From: Rhodobacteraceae bacterium EL53
GTDB lineage: Bacteria > Pseudomonadota > Alphaproteobacteria > Rhodobacterales > Rhodobacteraceae
Reading direction: 5' to 3'
Assembly (NCBI GenBank): GCA_900313015.1
Contig: OMPR01000013.1
Location: forward strand, 712,725 to 776,724
DNA length: 64,000 bases
The stretch's first letter is position 1. Every line of letters starts with the position of its first letter. Position numbers and translations under genes: made by a program. Shown here in pieces: positions 37,020 through 46,314 of this stretch. A model generated the notes under the pieces. It saw only the letters and a list, made by a program, of their open reading frames with translations, did not search any database and had not been told where the DNA came from.

Positions 37020-37505
37020 ATGCATATGTTTCGAAACGCCCGGCCAACTGACGTAGATAGCTGCTTCGATATTGAGACCTCCGCTTACGAAGGCGATGAG
37101 GCTGCGACCCATGAAAAGATTTCGAAACGGATCAGGATCTATCCCGAAGGTTTTCTTGTGCTTGAAATAGACAGCACAGTGGTTGGATTTATCAATTGCG
37201 GGTGCGCGGACGAGGTGGAGATGTCGGACGAAGATTTCAAGGAACTAATCGGCCACGACCCAGACGCTCCGAATGTCGTGATTATGTCTGTCGTAGTTGA
37301 TCCTGCACACCAAGGCAGAGGGTTCTCACGGAAACTGATGGACGAGTTTGTCGAGCATATGCGGCAGATGGGCAAGGCGACGATCCACCTGATGTGTAAA
37401 GAGCACCATGTGCCGCTCTATGAGAAGTTCGGATATCGATATTTGCGACCGTCAGCCTCTGATCATGGTGGAATGACATGGCATGAAATGTCCATGACAC
37501 TCTAG
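37020..37505 (+). CDS. GNAT-family N-acetyltransferase
   Basis: 161 residues. Acetyl-CoA-binding motif A reads VIMSVVVDPAHQGRGFSRKLMDEFVEHM (Q-G-R-G-F loop, about 81-108), followed by TIHLMCKEHHVPLYEKFGYRYL, the usual motif B ending in a GF/GY turn. An N-terminal FRNARPTDVDSCFDIETSAYEGDEAAT matches arylalkylamine/serotonin acetyltransferase-like members. It lies 9 bp after the methyltransferase. Substrate unknown. Confidence 0.85.
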   Translation: MHMFRNARPTDVDSCFDIETSAYEGDEAATHEKISKRIRIYPEGFLVLEIDSTVVGFINCGCADEVEMSDEDFKELIGHDPDAPNVVIMSVVVDPAHQGRGFSRKLMDEFVEHMRQMGKATIHLMCKEHHVPLYEKFGYRYLRPSASDHGGMTWHEMSMTL

Positions 37506-37618
37506 AAACGCGCTTTTAAAAAGGTAAACGAAACGACCGTTTTTGAACATCGGTCTATCAGAGCGCGCAACCCCCGGGGCCAGAGCCGCGATGCCGCGCA
37601 AAGCTCTGGAGACGAGGC

Positions 37619-38041
37619 CTATTCGGCGGGTTTTGGTCGACCCTCGTGGTCTTGGAACGGGTGGCTTTCTGTGCTGCCGACGCCATGGCGAAGAATGACG
37701 AAGGCGAAGAGCGCCATGGAAATTACCGCCAGAACAGAGCCAACCTGAGCTAAAGTCTCGCTCTGATCTGCAATCGCCAAAGCAATACCTGGCGTGAGGA
37801 CGACAACCGTCACGAACGCTAGCCCAAAATGGACAACTGCCAATCGGCTTTCAGCGGCCATCGGCGTCAAGGCATAGTAGGTTCCAAATATCGACATCGA
37901 GACAAACCCTATCAAGTTCAAGTGGCCATGCGCAGGTGACAGCGTGTGATCGTGGCTTGCAGACATCTGGATGCCCCATATCATACCGCACAGAGCGAAT
38001 ATTGCGGCGGTTGCAAAGAACCATGTAGGTAGTTTTTTCAT
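37619..38041 (-). CDS. Small conserved membrane protein, heme-copper-oxidase subunit I-like fragment family
   Basis: 140 residues, four hydrophobic segments. The segment SPAHGHLNLIGFVSMSIFGTYYALTP (about 35-60) recalls a helix of cytochrome oxidase subunit I/NorB-type proteins with its conserved His-Gly-His, and the same small protein is common in Rhodobacteraceae without known function. AAGGAG precedes the ATG. It shares direction with the cupin gene next door but is separated from it by about 60 bp. Confidence 0.7.
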   Translation of the reverse strand: MKKLPTWFFATAAIFALCGMIWGIQMSASHDHTLSPAHGHLNLIGFVSMSIFGTYYALTPMAAESRLAVVHFGLAFVTVVVLTPGIALAIADQSETLAQVGSVLAVISMALFAFVILRHGVGSTESHPFQDHEGRPKPAE

Positions 38042-38101
38042 TTCTCACTCCTTGCATTTGCGGCCTGATGTCGACCTGTCTAGATCAGGTTATTTCGCAG
38101 T

Positions 38102-38557
38102 CTATTCTGGGCCGACGATGGTCATTCCGACTTCGCCGGCAACTTTGAGCACGGCGCCTAAGTCGGGTTCTCTGGGCGTTGGCAGCTTGGTCTGATCGTC
38201 AGGGAGGACCGTCCCCAGCCCAGTAAAAAACGCCTCGTGCATATGCCCAGGTGCGTTCAAAATGAGCACTCTTGCCGGACTGTCTCCGATAGCTTTAAAC
38301 GCGTGGACTGCGCCGTCCGGGATTGCGATATAGTCGCCTGGCTCTGCAGGATATTCACCACCGTCGATCACGAACATGATCTGGCCGTCGAGTACGAAGA
38401 AGCCTTCGGTTTCACCTGCATGGTGGTTCGGTGGCGCTCCGGCACCAACTGGTACGGTGCACTCGACGAGGCAGAACTTGCCATCAACCTCCGACGGAAA
38501 GGCGTGAAACTTCGTCAGAATATTCAGAACGTTATATGTGCGCGGGCGGGTCGCCAT
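38102..38557 (-). CDS. Cupin-domain protein
   Basis: 151 residues from the ATG at 38557, which has AGGA at the right distance; the frame is open to 38629 but there overlaps the operator region. The double-stranded beta-helix motifs are clear: PPNHHAGETEGFFVLDGQIMFVIDG (motif 1 with two His and Glu, about 41-65) and PGDYIAIPDGAVHAFKAIG (motif 2 with His). Such proteins may be dioxygenases, isomerases or simple binders. It is divergent from the TetR gene and likely its target. Confidence 0.8.
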   Translation of the reverse strand: MATRPRTYNVLNILTKFHAFPSEVDGKFCLVECTVPVGAGAPPNHHAGETEGFFVLDGQIMFVIDGGEYPAEPGDYIAIPDGAVHAFKAIGDSPARVLILNAPGHMHEAFFTGLGTVLPDDQTKLPTPREPDLGAVLKVAGEVGMTIVGPE

Positions 38558-38602
38558 GTCGGTCCTCATTTGCTTGACTGATTCTGTCGATAATGATACA
38601 TC

Positions 38603-38640
38603 TGTCTCAAAATAAGACAAGTGTCTCACGAAGAGAGACC
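38603..38640. promoter_or_regulatory. Overlapping inverted repeats, probable TetR operator
   Basis: In the 100 bp between cupin and TetR genes lie TGTCT (38603-38607) with AGACA (38615-38619), then AGACA-AG-TGTCT (38615-38626), and GTCTC with GAGAC a little later (38623-38639). These linked palindromes over the divergent start region are what a TetR dimer or pair of dimers would bind. Confidence 0.5.
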
Positions 38641-38661
38641 GTAAACATATAAAGATATAGC

Positions 38662-39255
38662 ATGACCAAACCTCACATTCGAACCGCCCAACAGGAGAGA
38701 ACGCGACAAGCGATCCTTGAGGGTGCCAGACAATTGTTGTCCGAAGGGAAAACCGTGACGGTCACTGCAGCCGCTGCCGAAAATGGCGTGTCAAAGGCGA
38801 CGAGTTACCGGTACTTTTCCGATGCAAGCGTTCTTGTCGCCGAGGCAGTCCTAGATGTCTCGGTGAAGCCCTATGAAGCAGTCATTGCCGATGCGCAGGA
38901 TTTGCGCAGTAAGCTAAAAGCAATTTGCCTGTACTATCTTGATCTTTCCCTACAGAACGAAGCGGGTTTTCGGCAGTTTCTAGCGGCGGCGATGACGGGG
39001 TGGCGAGCTGGAAGCACGGCAACTGCCCGTGGCGGTCGCCGCATCAAGATGTTTCGGCAGGCGTTGTCAGAGCACGATACCGGATTGTCCAGCGAACAGA
39101 GCGACATCCTTGTGCGCGCCTTGTCCGCCTCCACCGGTCTGGAAGCTATGATCGCCCTGATCGATGTCGCAGGCGCGACACCGCAACAAGCGCGTGAAAC
39201 AACAGCTTTCATGGTTGATGCGATCATCGATCGAACGTTTGAAAAGGCATGCTAA
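38662..39255 (+). CDS. TetR-family transcriptional regulator
   Basis: 197 residues. The N-terminal helix-turn-helix reads VTVTAAAAENGVSKATSYRYFSDASVLVAEAVL (about 34-66), typical of TetR, and the remainder is a helical ligand-binding domain with little conservation. Divergent from the cupin gene with palindromes between, so autoregulation and control of the cupin gene are likely. Confidence 0.87.
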   Translation: MTKPHIRTAQQERTRQAILEGARQLLSEGKTVTVTAAAAENGVSKATSYRYFSDASVLVAEAVLDVSVKPYEAVIADAQDLRSKLKAICLYYLDLSLQNEAGFRQFLAAAMTGWRAGSTATARGGRRIKMFRQALSEHDTGLSSEQSDILVRALSASTGLEAMIALIDVAGATPQQARETTAFMVDAIIDRTFEKAC

Positions 39256-39338
39256 GTAGGTCTGCTATCAGACGAATGTTATGCCAAGACCCATCAGTAG
39301 AACACTAATATTCGCAAAGTCAGAGGACACATTTAACG

Positions 39339-39591
39339 TCAAAAATGATCACTTTTAGCCTCTTCTTCGACAAACAACATCTGTTTGGCACAAGATAGCA
39401 ATAAAATGCCGTGTTTAGTGAGTACAAACTCGCCGTGGCAACGCTCAAACAAGGGCACCCGAAGTTCTTGCTCCAGGTTGGAAATACGCGTCGAGACCGA
39501 TGGCTGAGGCAGTTGCAAACGGTCGGCGGCTTTGCGAAAGCCCCCTCAAACAGGCGACCCACAGGGAGATTCGGAGTTTTTCAAAGGTCAT
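39339..39591 (-). pseudogene. LysR regulator remnant (DNA-binding domain only)
   Basis: On the minus strand the ATG at 39591 opens MTFEKLRISLWVACLRG; after a shift of one base in the GGGGGC run at about 39540 the frame continues SFRKAADRLQLPQPSVSTRI, ISNLEQELRVPLFERCHGEF, and a linker helix to a TGA at 39341-39339. This is a LysR helix-turn-helix, with the whole effector domain missing. The frameshift plus truncation mark a dead gene. It lies between the intact TetR and AraC genes. Confidence 0.7.
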
Positions 39592-39982
39592 ACGGTATCC
39601 ATATTTTACTGCCATGGCCGCAAAGAGATAGCTTCTTTTGTGTTAGGTTGAGCTATCCCGCCTTTTACTTTTCCATCGGGTTAAAAACGTTCCAAACTTA
39701 TGCGCAACGAAGCAGGCATCGCCCAACAATTATATAAGTCAGTTGTAGCTCGCGTTGCAGAGCTCCGCCTCAACCGCGTAAATGCCCATTTCCGGCATTG
39801 TCGCGCATAACGGCTTTGTTCACTTTTCGATGTGAGTTGCTTTTAGAGTCGAGTTGGAACTGGCGAGCTCTATCGCCCTAGCCAGTTGAAGGGCAGCAAT
39901 GCGCAGAAAGTCGCGCGCACGGGCCAAACCCGGCTTTGCGGATGGCTGCAAGATGCCGTAACGGAGCGATATGTGGATCAGC
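39592..39982. other. Gene-free stretch
   Basis: About 390 bp between the LysR remnant and the end of the AraC gene. Only a 36-codon frame (39700-39810, plus) and antisense chance frames are seen; no recognised content. Confidence 0.35.
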
Positions 39983-41002
39983 TTAAGGCTTTTCCTCTGT
40001 CGCACTGATGCGGAATTGCGTCGGATTCATTCCTGTTTGAGAGCGGAAGAAACGTGTAAAATGGGCCTTGTCCGAGTACCCCAGTGAAACACCGATGCGT
40101 GCCACGTTTTGCGTGGTTTCTTTCAAGCGCTCCTTGGCCACGTCTATCTTTAGACGCTTTATCTCACGTGGCAATGTTGTGCCGTGATGTTTCAAAGCCT
40201 TGAGAAATAATTCAGGATCGATGCCAAGAAGCTTGGCGATTGGCTCGGGTTCCAGATCCATCTCGTTCAGTTTGTCCCGTAAGGCAGATCGCATCACGGC
40301 CACCACACTAACATCCTGTTCAGATGACACGGATTGTACCAAAGGGAAGCGAGGTTCCAGAACAACATCTTCATGCAACCACGCAGTCGGGAAGCTGATT
40401 TGCATGCCAGGGTCAGGCCCGAAACGGGCCTTTATCCCGTTATAGCTTGACGGTACGCCGACGATATAGCGGCTTTCGCAGGTTACAACCGTAGGGTCCC
40501 AGTTCGTACCGGATACGGATTGCAGCAAACGCACATAAACAGCTGTCCCAAATCCTGTGACCTGAACTGGCGGCACCGAGGGCTCTTGCTGTCGCGCGAT
40601 CCGGTAGATTGATCTGTCGGCTTCAACGACAAGACTATGAAGAACAGAGCTGGATTCGCGGGGCACCAAGCGCACAAAATCGGAAAAGAACCTGAACAAG
40701 GTAGATCGTGACTGAAGCGCATTGGCAAACGGCGGCCACGCTCTTAGATCAAATGTTTCGCCAACATGGACGCCAAGGTATCGGTCGCCAGCGCGTTCGG
40801 AAAGTTTGTTAAGCAGTCCAAAAATTAGTTCCGAATGCACATAGATATTGGCGTCGCGCATCAAATCTTCGCTTACGCCAAACTCTTCTAATGTCAGGCG
40901 CGGGTTGATGTCGCGCGCTTTCAGATAGTCCAAAAAAGGCAGTGCTAGCGCCAGCCGGATGAAACCTTCCTGATGGGCTTGCGAAATGGTGGTATGCGGC
41001 AT
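39983..41002 (-). CDS. AraC-family regulator with arabinose-binding-like N-domain
   Basis: 339 residues from the ATG at 41002, with AGGAGG at an ideal distance; a GTG six bases upstream is part of the same site. The N-terminal two thirds match the 'arabinose-binding domain of AraC transcription regulator' type (LALALPFLDYLKARDINP, YLGVHVGETFDLRAWPPF). The C-terminal double helix-turn-helix ends RIGVSLGYSDKAHFTRFFRSQTGMNPTQFR. It is divergent from the amidohydrolase gene at 41154 and probably activates the amidohydrolase-porin unit. Confidence 0.87.
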   Translation of the reverse strand: MPHTTISQAHQEGFIRLALALPFLDYLKARDINPRLTLEEFGVSEDLMRDANIYVHSELIFGLLNKLSERAGDRYLGVHVGETFDLRAWPPFANALQSRSTLFRFFSDFVRLVPRESSSVLHSLVVEADRSIYRIARQQEPSVPPVQVTGFGTAVYVRLLQSVSGTNWDPTVVTCESRYIVGVPSSYNGIKARFGPDPGMQISFPTAWLHEDVVLEPRFPLVQSVSSEQDVSVVAVMRSALRDKLNEMDLEPEPIAKLLGIDPELFLKALKHHGTTLPREIKRLKIDVAKERLKETTQNVARIGVSLGYSDKAHFTRFFRSQTGMNPTQFRISATEEKP

Positions 41003-41153
41003 GGGCACCTCCTGGACTTAGAATAAACGGAATTTCTGTCGATTGTTGCCAGTTTTGCTTTCAAAACCATCTTTATTGAAGGAAAAGTGGCCACCTAACC
41101 CTCAGTCGATCTGCTAGGCTCATCTGAAGTTTTTGACAGGGGAGGTCAATTTA

Positions 41154-42545
41154 ATGCCCATTTCAATCAAAACGGCGGTGGTTGCTGCGAGCGTCGCGCT
41201 CGCCCCGCTCAGCATCGCGCAGGCGCAGGAAGATGCGCGGCAACAGGTTCTGTTCACCAATGTTCATGTCTTTGACGGTATCAACGAAGCGCGGATCGAA
41301 AATGCGAACGTTCTGGTTGAGGGCAACCTGATCAAAACAATCTCGACCGATGACATAAGTCCTGGCACTGCTACAGTGATCGACGGCGGAGGCCGGACGC
41401 TGACCCCCGGATTTATCGACAATCACGTGCACCTGATGCTGCCGGGTCCGACATTGCCATCGATGGAAGCGAACAGCACCTGGGAAGACCTCGCGATCGC
41501 GGGCGTTGCGTCTGCCGAGATGTATCTCATGCAGGGATTCACAACCGTTCGCGATGCGGGAGGCCAGAACGGCGGCTTGCAACGCGCCATCAATGCCGGA
41601 ACGATTATCGGGCCACGCGTTTACCCGTCCGGCGCTTTTCTCGGAACGAGAGGCGGACACGCGGATTTCGCGAATTACACCTCACCGGTAGGGGAGTCCT
41701 CCAATTTCAGCCGCTTGAACATGGCACAGGAAGTTGACAGCGTGGCGGATGTTCAAAAATTTGGGCGCAACAATTTCCGTATGGGGGCCAGCCAACTGAA
41801 GTTCATGCAGTCGGGAGGCGTAGTGTCGGCATTTGATCCGTGGCAACTAATTGCAGGTTCTCAGGCCGAGATCGAAGCGGCTGTGCAGGTTGCCAACGAA
41901 TATGGCAGCTATGTGATGGCGCATTCGTACCGGAAAGAGGCGATCCTCAACGCCTTGAACGCTGGTGTCCGTTCGATTGAACACGGCTTCATGTTCGATT
42001 GCGAGATATCTGCCCTGATGGCGGAAAAGGACGCTTACATCACGACAAACCTGACTGCGTTCGATCCAAATCTTTTCGACATCCCTGCCATCAACGAGGT
42101 TCCTGCAAGCTTGCGTAAGGCTAAATCAGCCTCGGCAGCATTTGGTGACTACCTCGACAACATGCGAGAATGTCCGGCAAAGCGCGGCCATCACACGGAC
42201 TGCGTAGGTACAGTTGATGCCTGCAATATTCAGATTGCCTACGAAAAACATCTCGCGAACGAGTTCTTCGGTGCCTACACCTCGCTGGTTGCGATGACGT
42301 CGGTTGGCGGAGAGATCGCTGCAATGACCGGGGATTTCATGAACCCCTATCCCGATGGCAAACTTGGCGTGATTGAAGAGGGCGCTTATGCCGATATCTT
42401 GTTGCTTGACGGAAACCCGCTGGAAGATTTCTCGGTCGTTGGCACAGGCGATCAATGGTTCGGTGCTGAGCCTCGGCCGGAAAGTCCAAAAAGCATTCGG
42501 ATCATCATGAAAGACGGTATAATTTACAAAAATACGCTGAACTGA
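41154..42545 (+). CDS. Exported amidohydrolase-superfamily enzyme
   Basis: 463 residues from the ATG at 41154 (GGGGAGG before it). A signal peptide (about 1-25, VVAASVALAPLSIAQAQ) places it in the periplasm. The TIM-barrel metal motifs visible are DNHVHLML (HxH), LKFMQSGG with a Lys that may be carbamylated, VMAHSY and SIEHG; the C-terminal end GVIEEGAYADILLLDGNPLED is typical of imidazolonepropionase/ochratoxinase-like members. The usual final metal Asp of a TDxG type turn is not obvious. Such enzymes hydrolyse amide or lactam bonds, for example in dipeptides or acyl-amino acids. It is followed by the porin gene in the same direction. Confidence 0.85.
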   Translation: MPISIKTAVVAASVALAPLSIAQAQEDARQQVLFTNVHVFDGINEARIENANVLVEGNLIKTISTDDISPGTATVIDGGGRTLTPGFIDNHVHLMLPGPTLPSMEANSTWEDLAIAGVASAEMYLMQGFTTVRDAGGQNGGLQRAINAGTIIGPRVYPSGAFLGTRGGHADFANYTSPVGESSNFSRLNMAQEVDSVADVQKFGRNNFRMGASQLKFMQSGGVVSAFDPWQLIAGSQAEIEAAVQVANEYGSYVMAHSYRKEAILNALNAGVRSIEHGFMFDCEISALMAEKDAYITTNLTAFDPNLFDIPAINEVPASLRKAKSASAAFGDYLDNMRECPAKRGHHTDCVGTVDACNIQIAYEKHLANEFFGAYTSLVAMTSVGGEIAAMTGDFMNPYPDGKLGVIEEGAYADILLLDGNPLEDFSVVGTGDQWFGAEPRPESPKSIRIIMKDGIIYKNTLN

Positions 42546-42555
42546 TGAACCGGAG

Positions 42556-42580
42556 GGGCGGTCTTTTACCTCGGCCGCCC
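42556..42580 (+). other. Intercistronic hairpin between amidohydrolase and porin genes
   Basis: GGGCGGTC (42556-42563) can pair with GGCCGCCC (42573-42580) over a nine-base loop, including one G-U pair. No T-run follows, so it is more likely an RNA-processing or stability element than a terminator. Confidence 0.35.
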
Positions 42581-42622
42581 TGATAAACATTACCCATCAA
42601 AAGCAATAAAGAGGGAAACATT

Positions 42623-43822
42623 TTGGGAAAGCGCTTGAGTATCCTGCGACCTATTGCGGCTGGCATAGTCATTTCGTTGCTTCCAATAAGCACCTTCGCT
42701 CAAGGGCTATCCGGGCCTTCTTCAACAATCGCTGATCTTGAGCCGGGCGACGGGTTGACGGACCCACAGTATCGCTCAGATTTCCCACGAAACGTCGCAC
42801 CGGCTTGGTTTGCTTGGAAGGAAGGGCTGTCTGAACGCGGTTTTCGTTTCAACATCGATTACCTATCCCTAGGACAAAACTCGTCGTCAAACCTTGGTGT
42901 CGGAGATGCAGGTGGCGGCATCGCCCGGTTTTATGGCAATTGGCAGGCAACGGAACAAGGGTCGCTGACCTTCAAATTGGAACACCGCCACGCCTATGGT
43001 ACAGTTGCCCCGCAGTTTCTAGGTCTGGATGGAGGCGCCATCTCGATAACCGGCACTGCGTTCAACGACAATGGCACCATGCTGACCAACTTATTCTGGA
43101 CCCAGCGCAACACCAATGGAAACTGGACGTTGCAATTTGGGCAGATAGACGTCACGGACTTTTTAGACATCTACGGGCTGGTTAGCCCTTACACCGCGTT
43201 CCAAAACCTGGCGTTCAACACCAACCCGACGATCAATGCCCCTAACCCTGGTTTGGGCATTTCAGGCGGCCTGAAGTTGGGTGAAAACTTCTATGCCGTC
43301 GCCAGTCTTGCGGACGCAAATGCCGACCCGACATCGCCCGACTTTGACGTGTTTTCGCATGGTAATCTCTTTAAGAGTTTGGAAATCGGTTACACGAGCG
43401 GTTTTGACCGCATCTATTTCGATAACATTCACTTAACGCTTTGGCATGCGGATGCGGCTGATGATGGCAGCCGGGCCGAAGACTACGGCGCCTCATTTTC
43501 AGGTGCCTGGTTCGTCGACAATCAGTGGATGCCCTTTGTCAGGGCTGGGGTATCCAAGGGGACCGCAGCGCTTTACGAAAAATCAGTGTCCGCTGGGGTC
43601 GGATATTATGGGCGCAACACCGACCTTGCCGGGGTGGGGATTAATTGGGCCGAGGCAAATGGTGTTCCGGGTAGCCAGACAACACTTGAGGCTTTTTACC
43701 GTTTCTCGATCTCTCCTGGCCTTCAGATCACCCCGTCGCTTCAGTTCATCGATAATCCCCTACTGAACCCAGGACAGTCTAATATTTTCCTAGTTGGGCT
43801 TCGCGCTCGGGTTGTGTTTTGA
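42623..43822 (+). CDS. OprB-family carbohydrate-selective porin
   Basis: 399 residues starting with TTG at 42623 (AAAGAGGGAAA before it). Signal peptide about 1-26 (AAGIVISLLPISTFAQ). The rest is rich in alternating beta strands and ends RVVF, an aromatic C-terminus as outer-membrane proteins need. The pattern FYGNWQATEQGSLTFKLEHRHAYG and NLFWTQRNTNGNWTLQFGQIDVTDF matches OprB-like porins. It would let the substrate of the neighbouring periplasmic enzymes through the outer membrane. Same transcript as the amidohydrolase is likely (77 bp gap). Confidence 0.8.
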   Translation: MGKRLSILRPIAAGIVISLLPISTFAQGLSGPSSTIADLEPGDGLTDPQYRSDFPRNVAPAWFAWKEGLSERGFRFNIDYLSLGQNSSSNLGVGDAGGGIARFYGNWQATEQGSLTFKLEHRHAYGTVAPQFLGLDGGAISITGTAFNDNGTMLTNLFWTQRNTNGNWTLQFGQIDVTDFLDIYGLVSPYTAFQNLAFNTNPTINAPNPGLGISGGLKLGENFYAVASLADANADPTSPDFDVFSHGNLFKSLEIGYTSGFDRIYFDNIHLTLWHADAADDGSRAEDYGASFSGAWFVDNQWMPFVRAGVSKGTAALYEKSVSAGVGYYGRNTDLAGVGINWAEANGVPGSQTTLEAFYRFSISPGLQITPSLQFIDNPLLNPGQSNIFLVGLRARVVF

Positions 43823-44592
43823 GATGCAGACGGGCTGCCTCTCAAAACACGAGATAACGACTTCTTCTTTGGACCTAATTTTGCTCCGGGGCAGTTGATA
43901 AAAGAGCAATCGTTGATGATCTCTTGAATATTGAAATTGCCTTCTGGCAGAGTGTGGTTTCGGCTACGCAACGAATGTTCGTTCTCAACCCAATGCCTAG
44001 ATCTCGAATGGTCCAAAGAAAGTCTGGCTCGGTCTTTGAGTGCTACCAATTTGCAAAGGTCGCTATCAGCGCATTGGCGGCCTTTGAGCGGTTCGGATCG
44101 TCAAGATCGACCGCCCTAGTTCTTTTCTAAGCCTGCTTTCAGTCCAAAGCGGATAACAGGCTTAGAGCTCATTACACGAGAAGTAGACATTCACTTTGCT
44201 AACGCTCGATGACGGGTGAGTGGGACAAATTGAGCAGTCGCTATACGTCAACCAACGTCAGCTAAGTAATACGCGAGTGCCTTCTCTCGCGGGTGAGTAT
44301 CAGCATGGGGTAGGCGGTTTTTCATCGAGCAAGGCAAGCAAATCGGCAACTTGCTCGCGTAGACGAGAGCTATTTGAACGCCTGCATAAAGAGTAGGTCT
44401 CTCTTTTGAGCACGCATGCTACCGCACATGCGGAAAATTCGAGGGACGAATTCTCTGTCTTCGAAAGAGACTGTTCGGTTCGTATTCGAACAATGAGAAA
44501 TGCCATTCACCAAAGTCAAATTTCGACATGCAGCGTTTCAACTTTGGTGAATTCGGGGACAACTGAAAGCTGCCCCCGAGAACAGATAACCT
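43823..44592. other. Long gene-free stretch
   Basis: About 770 bp between the convergent porin and sulfatase genes. Frames such as 44300-44506 minus and 43924-44130 plus lack any recognisable motif. Just after the porin stop, GAGA-T-GCAG / CTGC-C-TCTC (43822-43842) could fold as a hairpin. On the sulfatase side CGGGGGCA and TGTCCCCG (44555-44580 region) can pair and may end that transcript. Nothing else recognised; probably decayed DNA. Confidence 0.4.
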
Positions 44593-46173
44593 TTACTGAG
44601 ACATCCCGCCTTCGCTGGAAATCTGCTCCTGCACATGAGCCTCATTGGTTACTGCGCTCCCGCGAGGAGGGAACTCGGCAAACGTGGACAGGTGCTTTTG
44701 AACCAGTCGCGCCGCCGGCCCGAATGCCCACATTTTGTTACCCATCCAGCGCGTGTACATGCCAGATTCATCTGCTGCTTTCTCGTAGGGATCACGACGC
44801 AAGTTGAATAGCAACGGTGCATTCAACTCCTCTTTGGGTCCAGCCCACCCCTGAGTTTGAATCGTGAAATGAGCCTTCCAATCATTGTAACGCACAGCCT
44901 GTAGGTCAGGACCTTCGTAATAAACGATCTCCTTGCGGTTGCTGCCAGTCTCGCCAGTCAAGAATGAGAGTTGGTTATAGCCATCAAGATGCACCTGATA
45001 TCCCTCGTACCCCTCGAGAAGGGTTGCGGGCAGGTTATCCGGACCACCTGCGGCTGCAACAAGCGTAGGCATCCAGTCCAACCCATCGAAAATGCCATTG
45101 TTAACCTGTCCAGCAGGAACTTTCCCGGGCCAGCGAATGATGGCAGGGACGCGGAACCCCCCCTCCCAAGTCGTGCCTTTCTCTCCATGAAACGGCGTGG
45201 TGCCACCATCCGGCCACGTCATCGTTTCGGGGCCATTGTCCGAGGTGAAAACAACGATCGTGTTATCAGCCACCCCAAGCGTGTCGAGATGTGCAAGGAC
45301 CTTGCCGACATTGTCGTCCAGCTCTTTCATCACTACGTCTTGCAAGCCGCGACCATCGCCAAGAAGTGCTTCGTATTCGGGGCTCAGATGGGTCCAAACA
45401 TGGGCTCGTGCAGGCGCCATCCAAACGAAGAACGGTGTCTCGCTGTCCACGGCACGGTCAATGAAATCAAGAGTGTGTGCCGTAACTTCATTGTCGAGCG
45501 TTTTCTGTCGCTCTGGCGGAGCGGGACCGTCGTCAACAATGCGCTGTTTACCCACAAGACCCCATCGTGGATCGACTGTTTCGTCTACAGTCTCGGTCGC
45601 ATAGGCATGAATGATGTTCCGGGGGCCGAATGTATCGTTGAATTCAGTATCTTTCGGCCAATCGGGATCAACCGTGTATTCCATGGCGTTCAAGTGATAG
45701 AGCCATCCCCAATATTCGTTGAACCCCTTCATCGTTGGCAAAAACTTATTCATGTCACCAAGGTGGTTCTTGCCAAATTGGCCGGTCGTGTAGCCCAGTG
45801 ATTTAAGCATAACGGCCAATGTCGGGTCGTCAGCGCTCAACCCCTTGTCGGGATCACCCGGAAGCCCAACCGTGTGCATGCCTGTGCGCACAGGGTATTG
45901 CCCGGTGATGAAGGCGGACCGCCCAGCAGTGCAACTTGGCTGTGCATAATAATCCGTCAGCCGCATCCCGTCCGCAGCAAGTTGGTCTAGATTGGGTGTC
46001 TTGATGCTCTTTACGCCCTGATGATAGCTTCCAAGACTGGCCCAGCCGACATCATCAGCCATGATAACAAGTATGTTGGGCTGTTCGGTATCTGCCTGTA
46101 CCAGGTTAGGCGCAGCACCGAACGCAATGGTGATCGCCAAGCCAGTTATTAGGCCCTTGTGTTTTTTGAGCAT
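44593..46173 (-). CDS. Exported arylsulfatase (type I, formylglycine)
   Basis: 526 residues from the ATG at 46173 (AAGGA before it). Signal peptide about 1-28 (GLAITIAFGAAPNLVQA). The alkaline-phosphatase-fold metal start NILVIMADDVGWASLG includes Asp40-Asp41; the sulfatase signature is CTAGRSAFITGQ with Cys81 and Arg85, matching C-x-A-x-R, where Cys would be converted to formylglycine. VFTSDNGPE supplies further metal ligands. It removes sulfate from aryl or carbohydrate sulfate esters in the periplasm. No formylglycine-generating enzyme gene is in the window. Divergent from a LysR gene. Confidence 0.9.
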   Translation of the reverse strand: MLKKHKGLITGLAITIAFGAAPNLVQADTEQPNILVIMADDVGWASLGSYHQGVKSIKTPNLDQLAADGMRLTDYYAQPSCTAGRSAFITGQYPVRTGMHTVGLPGDPDKGLSADDPTLAVMLKSLGYTTGQFGKNHLGDMNKFLPTMKGFNEYWGWLYHLNAMEYTVDPDWPKDTEFNDTFGPRNIIHAYATETVDETVDPRWGLVGKQRIVDDGPAPPERQKTLDNEVTAHTLDFIDRAVDSETPFFVWMAPARAHVWTHLSPEYEALLGDGRGLQDVVMKELDDNVGKVLAHLDTLGVADNTIVVFTSDNGPETMTWPDGGTTPFHGEKGTTWEGGFRVPAIIRWPGKVPAGQVNNGIFDGLDWMPTLVAAAGGPDNLPATLLEGYEGYQVHLDGYNQLSFLTGETGSNRKEIVYYEGPDLQAVRYNDWKAHFTIQTQGWAGPKEELNAPLLFNLRRDPYEKAADESGMYTRWMGNKMWAFGPAARLVQKHLSTFAEFPPRGSAVTNEAHVQEQISSEGGMSQ

Positions 46174-46314
46174 GAAAAGTCCTTTGGATATCGCAAGGCG
46201 GTGCGAAATGAATGTGTAAGAGCAAAAGGTAGCCGGGCCAGCTTTCAACTCGCAACATCAGTTGACCTCAATCGCACCTTCTGGAACTTACTATCCAAAA
46301 CCTGGAACCAAGGC

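Noticed and set aside
44971-45801. 276-codon plus-strand frame inside the sulfatase region
   Set aside because: Complete overlap with the sulfatase on the other strand, whose motifs are intact.
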